From Chara braunii (lineage: Eukaryota; Streptophyta; Charophyceae; Charales; Characeae), in assembly GCA_003427395.1 (NCBI GenBank), contig BFEA01000597.1:633610-677439 (forward strand): a DNA stretch of 43,830 nt. Direction: 5' to 3'. Of the stretch, positions 39,021-43,830 are shown in pieces. The first letter of the stretch is position 1. Every line of letters starts with the position of its first letter. A program made the translations under genes and the position numbers. Under the pieces are notes generated by a model. The model was given only the letters and a program-made list of their open reading frames with translations, was not told the origin of the DNA and did not search any database.

Positions 39021-39819
39021 TATTTAATTATGTGGCCAGGATCACCGCAGTAAATGCACTGATTCTGGTCCACACGACGCTGGCACACAGTCTGGTCCAA
39101 GCCCAGGTCTTCCCATGGCCTGCCCTGTGGCAAGCCAGGGTGCCATCCACCTCTCCTTGGAGGTGACCGGTAAGATCGTGAGCGATTTGGCGGGGAACCA
39201 GCTTGTGCCTGGATCTGCGCTCGTTGCTCCTTGATCACCTCCAACTCCCTCGCTATTTGACTCGCCCTCATCCATCCTTCTTTTTCACTCCCTCATCAGA
39301 CGCAGTTTCCATTTTAACTTCTTCTCGTCCTCGATTGTCTGGCATCTTAAGGGATCTTGTTCCGCTTCCCACTCCTTAATTATGGCTTCCTTCTCCTCTG
39401 GGGAAACATACAACATGGCCTCTTCCTCCTCTCCCAGAGATAAGTTAGCTACCCACTCAGAGATCTTCTTCCAGCCTCGATTCCTCCTTCTTCGTGCCAC
39501 TGGACTCACCTCTCTCCTCCGTGCGTCTTCTCTCCAAGGGCTCCTCCTTTTCCTCCTCTTCTTCTACCTCTTCTTCTTCTACCTCTTCTTCTTCTACTTC
39601 CTTCATCTTCTCTTCCTCCTCCTTTCTCAGTCTCTCCATCTCTTCCTCCAACTTCTTCATCTTCGCCGCCTGCTCCTGCTGTAAGGTCAGCTTTTTGGCC
39701 TGCCTAATCAACTCCTTCTTGGCCTCCTTCTCTTTCCTCTCTTTAAGTACTGCGACGGTTTGCTCTTCCTGAGCTTTCGTATAAGGGGTGGTAGTCTTGC
39801 CAGTACGTGTCTCAACCAT
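39000..39819 (-). pseudogene. Gag of element B (charged coiled coil, zinc knuckle)
   Basis: ATG 39819 starts M-V-E-T-R-T-G-K-T-T-T-P-Y and leads into a long Lys/Glu-rich predicted coiled coil including repeated E-V-E-E-E-E blocks (39640-39540). A frame change near 39480 leads to W-K-K-I-S-E-W-V-A-N-L-S-L-G and Y-V-S-P-E-E-K-E-A; a stop at 39285-39287 precedes the Arg/Pro-rich segment and the CCHC knuckle C-I-Y-C-G-D-P-G-H-I-I-K-Y-C (39058-39017). The capsid-like middle seen in element C gag is absent, so gag has an internal deletion or a different architecture. Confidence 0.83.
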
Positions 39820-39990
39820 GGTGACAGGTGCACAACCGGATGATAGTTCCGCTCCTCACCACTTAAGCTCACACCCCTGCCTGACTCAACCTAGGACTGA
39901 CTCAATCTAAGGACCACAAAATCTTAACAAGATCCTGTCAGCTATGGTCTCTAGCCTGGACCTAAACTAAGGCTGTCACTACAGGACTTA

Positions 39991-40067
39991 CTGCTGATCA
40001 GGAGGCATTTAAGGACCCGTAACTCCTCAGGAATTATTTAACGCCGGAGACAGGACGACGCGATCAG
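39991..40067 (-). promoter_or_regulatory. Conserved leader block (B copy) with inverted ends
   Basis: CTGCTGATC at 39991 and GATCAGCAAG at 40062 are inverted repeats closing a ~75-nt segment that matches 33504-33582 of element D. An internal GGAG/CTCC pair could add a stem. It lies between primer site and gag on the minus strand, the usual position of retroelement packaging/dimerization signals; the role is inference. Confidence 0.6.
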
Positions 40068-40813
40068 CAAGTCCTCTCAAGATCAGCCTGTTGTGCAGCC
40101 CACAGCTCGGATTTTGGGCCTACCGTGCCACACCGAGCAGCCCGTCGGTCAATACCGGTCCTTGGGAGGGTTCATGTCCTCCGGGACAGTCGAGTCGTCA
40201 AACACAGCCTTTAGCCCTACTCAGCCCGTGTGGGTTTGGTCAAGAAGGCTCTATCCTTCATACACAGAGTTCCTATCACCTGGACGAAAGAGACTCGATG
40301 CAGAAAGAAGAGACAGACAGACTCATCAAGTACTATGGGGTGAGTGCACATCCATAGGGCGAGGGGATAGGCTGAAGGCTTGACAAGAATATACCAACTC
40401 CAGCTTGGTCAATTTCGTGGTCAACAGCCCCGGTCAATGCTGGTCAACGCTTGGTCAACTCGTCGGTCAACTCTTCGGTCAAAGTCTTGGTCAACGCTGG
40501 TCAACTCTTCAGCCAACGCCTTATTCAACCCTTGATTCGGCTATGGCTGCTGGCACCTTTCTTCCTCACCAACCTTCCTTATCCTCCTCCTCCCTCCTTC
40601 CTTTTTTCTCTTTCTTCCTCGCTTCACCCCGGCTATGGCTTCCTTCACTTTCGTTGTCCGTCCTTTCTTCTTCCTCGGCTATGGTTTCTCTCTCCTTCGT
40701 CCCTACTTCCTTCTCCTTTCACCTCACCTATCTCTCTCCTTCGTGATACCCTGTGTCCGAGTTCCGCGGCTATGGGCGCTTTCTTCTTCGGACCGCACAA
40801 CAATCTTGTATCG

Positions 40814-40884
<71 letters not shown>

Positions 40885-41031
40885 CGTTGTCTTCTGTGCA
40901 GGTACTCAGCACCTCACTCCGCAGCGCAACTATGGCTGATCTTCTTCGATGGTGCAACTTGGCTATGGCGCCTAACTGGCGCGCTCATCTCCTTCCCGTT
41001 GGCAACGACGATGGCGCGTGGGGTAACGGGA
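40068..41031 (-). other. Leader of element B with repeated CCATAGC boxes and (CT)n
   Basis: Non-coding leader between primer site and gag. It includes a CT run (40816-40881), GGTCAACnCTTGGTCAA-type repeats (40405-40510) and several GGCTATGG boxes on the plus strand (CCATAGCC in sense; about 40538, 40631, 40677, 40768, 40964). Confidence 0.65.
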
Positions 41032-41048
41032 ACCAGCTCCGATACCAA
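41032..41048 (-). other. Primer-binding site of element B
   Basis: Minus strand TTGGTATCGGAGCTGGT directly abuts the LTR end (GATTGCA). It matches the initiator Met tRNA type (TGGTATCAGAGC) at 11 of 12 positions. It fixes the 5' LTR boundary and element orientation. Confidence 0.82.
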
Positions 41049-42016
41049 TGCAATCAGACTCGCTTTCTTTCCACTTCGCACACATGCAAACAGATCGAGA
41101 CTCACACTGGCGCAGGGCGCCCAAGCTTAGAGATATGGAAATCAAAAACACAGTTGAGATGCAAGTTCTCTCCAACAGGTTATGGCGCATCAGCGCCTGA
41201 ACATCCCAACCTTCGTCCCTGTGTCCAACCCCACTTTCCACACACGCTCTGTATCACCCTGAATACCACCACACACATACGCTATGTCTACTTCCTCCTA
41301 CAGCGACTATGGCCTCACTACCACTACTAATTATGGCTACGATCTCCCTTCAGCCCACTTCGTCTTCGGGCAACCTGCAGACCACCTTCGCACAAGACGC
41401 TGTAGTAGCGCTTCCGTATGGCTTACACAGCAAATGAATGTATAGTTGAGTGCTGCCTCTTGATTTATACTTCTGTAACTCGTTGGTCTGCCCCTTTCCA
41501 TCAGCCCATGGTGCACACAGTCCCTCTTGGTACTTGCTGGACTGGATTGGGACTGACTGGACCGGTACCGCTGACTGCATGGGTTTGCACTGCCAACTCG
41601 ATGCAGTCGCAGTGCCGACGTAACGCAGTTGGGCTCACCACTTGCCCACTTGCCTGTGTCTAAACGTGAGACAAACTTCGAAAGGCTGCTTCCGGAGCTT
41701 CCGGAAGTCTGTGGGCTTGGCCTTTCAGGTACTTTAGCAGCTACGACCTTGACCTTTCAGGACTGTAGCAGCAACGACCTTGACCTTTCAGAATGCCTAT
41801 AGCTACAACCTCTACAAAGTTGTGACCCCTACTCGACAGACCTGCAGATCGAATCCCTACATCTACACAGTCCTGCGACAGACAAACAACAACTAACGAA
41901 ACACAGGTCACGGGTTCAAACACTCGCGGGTCAACTCGATACTTTACATGGGTAAGGTAAGGTCTGGGGATCGAACCCTGGAATCTGCGTCTGCCTTTGC
42001 AAAGGTGAAAACCGTT
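41049..42016 (-). repeat. 5' LTR of element B
   Basis: Paired with 34270-35309. Minus strand begins near ACGGTTTTCACC and ends GATTGCA. It carries TATAAATC (41463-41469), a GGGTTCGATCCC block near its start (about 41962-41980) and two short tandem CCTTTCAG-GTAGCAGC repeats (41721-41790). The two LTRs are similar but visibly diverged with small indels, so the insertion is not recent. The outer limit is approximate. Confidence 0.87.
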
Positions 42017-43049
42017 GTAGGGCCAAACCCCGGTAGACTTTCGAGCCTTAGTCGACCCCACTGCGAGTCCCAGAGCTTTGACATTGGGGATCTAGCTCAG
42101 CCCTCACGTCGGGTGGTAGTCTCGCTGGTCATTCCGTAGCGCTGATTTTTTTATATTCTTTGTTGTGTTCTCAAGCAATTGCTCCTTCCAATACACAGGC
42201 AGTCCAGGGGTTCTTTGAGAGTTTTCTTCCTTTTGTGAGCAGGCTAAGCGTCATCCTTAGGCCACGCACCATTTCCCTAAACCTTGTGTACATATGGTGT
42301 CATCGGGGTGCGGCGGAGCCGTCCTCCCCCTCGCTTCTACGCACCGATTGGGCCTTATACATCTCTTTTAACTCCGTTGAGGCAGTTCCCTTAGTCTTTT
42401 CGGGGCCTTTATATGCATGCACACACAACACCACATTTCCCTTAGCAAGATTGTACTTTATTCACACACCAAATTTCAAACACAAAGGTCATCTCCATGG
42501 GGTGGCTTTACGCTAAGGGTCCCATAGCCCGTTTGTCCTTCTTCCCTTTCCCTCTTGGTGCCCGGTTCCTCCCAGCCCTATCCCGCTCAAGGTATCCTTT
42601 GCCATCACTCACCTGCACAGTCCCACACAAGGCAAAGATCCATACAATCCCCCGTTGGGGGTCAACATATAGCCCTTCCCACATGCCTATCTTTTCAAGC
42701 TCTTTGGCCGCTCTTTGTTCTCTTTCGTTGCTCAATCAGCCCATTCACTTCTCATAGTCATACAGTCGGGGAAATGGTTGAGTCAAACTGACCTTGCTTT
42801 GCCTTCTTGGTGGCACAAGTCATATAGCCCTTCCTACTTATACTCTCTCTCGGGTTCCGCCTCTTTTTCCCACTTTCTCAACCGTCCTTTCCTTTGCCTT
42901 CTTGGTGGCACAAGGGACCGACTATCCTCCCCTAGCCCTCTTTCTCCACCAAGTGAGGTCTGATCTCTTCTTACCGTTCGCACCCTGACAATGTACCAAG
43001 TGAGGGGTGAAGGGTTAGTCATATGCCAGGTAAGGGGAAGAGAGAGAGG
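42017..43049. other. Unassigned region with short dispersed repeats
   Basis: TTGCCTTCTTGGTGGCACAAG occurs at about 42799 and 42894 (95 bp apart), and CATATAGCCCTTCC at about 42667 and 42831. No TE domain is recognised. See the possible small gene at 42508-42735. Confidence 0.4.
42508..42735 (-). CDS. Hypothetical small protein, minus strand
   Basis: A 75-codon frame opening at a non-ATG codon (first ATG at about 42682), with a charged N-terminus (E-R-E-Q-R-A-A-K-E-L-E-K), a hydrophobic segment G-I-V-W-I-F-A-L-C-G-T-V and a basic C-terminus. AATAAA lies at 42462-42457, about 46 nt beyond the stop, a reasonable polyadenylation signal. No family recognised; may be the last exon of a larger gene or chance. 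Confidence 0.25.
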   Translation of the reverse strand: MSNEREQRAAKELEKIGMWEGLYVDPQRGIVWIFALCGTVQVSDGKGYLERDRAGRNRAPRGKGKKDKRAMGPLA

Positions 43050-43238
43050 GAAGCAAAGTGAACGAGGAGAGAAAGAGTGGTAGAGAGGGAGGAGAGAAAG
43101 AGTGAGAGAGAGAAAAAAAAAAATGAGAGAGAGAGAGAGAGAGAAAGAGAAAGAGAGAGAGAGAGAGGCAGAGAGAGAGAAGAGAAGAGAGAGAGGGAGA
43201 AAGAGAAAAAGAGGGAGGGGGAAGGAGAGAGAGAAGAG
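43050..43238 (+). repeat. GA-rich low-complexity tract
   Basis: GAGAGA and GAAAGAGAGAG repeats with an A10 run near 43114. Frames through it are artefacts. Confidence 0.92.
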
Positions 43239-43304
43239 ATTTTTAATCCTAATCAAGTCATCACCCGTAGTAGCAGCCAAATGCCGGTCACCCATCCCAA
43301 AGTA

Positions 43305-43830
43305 AAAGATCAACTAATTATGAACCGGATACTATAACACACATGAACTTGCCAATTGAGAAGCTTAAACTAGTGAAAAACAGATGCACATGGAGGAAAG
43401 ATCAACTAAGTAAGATCCGGAACATCACATCAAGCATGAACATGACAATGAGAAGTTAGAACCGACGGAAAGCACATGCACATAGGGAAGAGATCAACCG
43501 GAACATCACACCAAGCATGGACATGACAATTAGAAGCCAGAACCAATGGAAAGCACATGCATATAGAGAAGAGATCAACTAAGTAAGATCCGGAACATCA
43601 CATGAAGCATGAACATGACAATGAGAGGCTAGAACTAATGGAAAGCACATGCACATAGAGAAGAGATCAACTGGAACATCACATGAAGCATGAGCATGAC
43701 AATGAGAGGCTAGAACTAATGGAAAGCACATGCACATAGAGAAGAGATCATCGAAGTAAGATCCGGATCATCACAACACATATGGACAAGACAATGAGAG
43801 ACTAGAAGAAATGGAAAGCACATGCACATA
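43305..43830 (+). repeat. Satellite with alternating ~81- and 92-bp units
   Basis: The marker GCACATGCACATAG-GAAGAGATCA starts at 43472, 43553, 43645, 43726 and 43818, with a partial unit at 43386 and a degenerate one before it. Intervals are 86, 81, 92, 81 and 92. Longer units contain an extra AAGTAAGATCC after GATCAACT; shorter ones lack it. The strict alternation gives a two-unit higher-order repeat of 173 bp. The array continues past the window end. Confidence 0.92.

Larger units (their letters stand above)
34270..42016 (-). mobile_element. Ty3/gypsy retrotransposon B, both LTRs present
   Basis: Order on the minus strand: 5' LTR (42016-41049), primer-binding site (41048-41032), leader (41031-39820), gag with zinc knuckle (39819-39000), protease (about 38800-38660), linker (38531-38088), RT/RNase H (37974-36787), integrase (36786-35420), polypurine tract and 3' LTR (35309-34270). 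It is the most complete element here, but frameshifts and active-site changes indicate it is defective. Same family as C. Confidence 0.92.

Noticed and set aside
42085-42153. GGGGATCTAGCTCAG resembling the 5' half of tRNA-Ala, followed by a T7 run
   Set aside because: No anticodon arm or T arm (GGTTCGA) follows within the available length; only the A-box-like 15 bases match.
42160-42516. 118-codon plus-strand ORF
   Set aside because: No recognisable domain; overlaps the AATAAA-supported minus-strand candidate and looks like a chance frame.
43305-43830. CRISPR-like array of regularly spaced repeats
   Set aside because: Units are contiguous with no unique spacers; this is a satellite in a eukaryotic context.

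Overview
The window reads as intergenic heterochromatin from a large, repeat-rich green-plant (streptophyte) nuclear genome. A charophyte such as Chara is my guess, not shown by the sequence. The reasons are plant-type Ty3/gypsy retrotransposons with initiator-Met-tRNA primer sites, a hAT/DUF659 transposase, a U6 snRNA-derived copy, and a fragment whose translation matches the C-terminus of a plant-type mitochondrial COX1. I see no confident single-copy host protein gene. Nearly every long reading frame belongs to a transposable element, and most are broken.

Layout. 1-4589: 3' part of a Ty3/gypsy element (A, + strand; protease, RT, RNase H, integrase, 3' LTR), cut by the window edge. 4590-9700: non-TE-like sequence with two unusual structured arrays: about 11 hairpins sharing an AAACTTAT core with co-varying stems (4874-5776), and a decayed ~181-bp tandem repeat whose units carry a 13-4-13 hairpin (7829-8586). 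9737-14300: a second element of the A family (E, - strand), interrupted by a 1,258-bp insertion with a CATG target duplication. 14395-18298: a hAT transposase pseudogene (- strand) with a 298-bp tandem duplication and an acidic/Gln-rich tail. 18310-19085: a purine-strand minisatellite. 19085-25182: a Ty3/gypsy element of a second family (C, + strand), carrying a cox1 fragment inside integrase. 25643-25742: U6-like retrocopy. 26056-31449: element F (+ strand, sister of A) with an intact integrase frame. 31700-42016: two minus-strand elements, D (gag and leader) and B (complete but broken gag-pol), sharing one LTR in an LTR-D-LTR-B-LTR-like arrangement that lacks the left-most LTR. 42017-43300: unassigned sequence with a GA-rich tract. 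43305-43830: a satellite whose units alternate between about 81 and 92 bp and run off the window.

Two pol families are present. A, E and F have LTRs bounded by TGCAAGG/CCTTGCA-type ends and LTR hairpins. B and C have LTRs ending GATTGCA, followed in B and D by a primer-binding site resembling TGGTATCGGAGC, and zinc-knuckle gag. The families share promoter-proximal motifs (a GCCATAGC-like box; hairpins around GCGCTGC).

The most interesting observations are the two hairpin arrays, the mitochondrial insert inside integrase, the shared-LTR tandem, recurrent internal tandem duplications, CAG-to-TAG nonsense changes consistent with CHG-methylation decay, and a single-N assembly duplication at 34957. 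All comparisons are by eye within the window; no alignments or searches were run.
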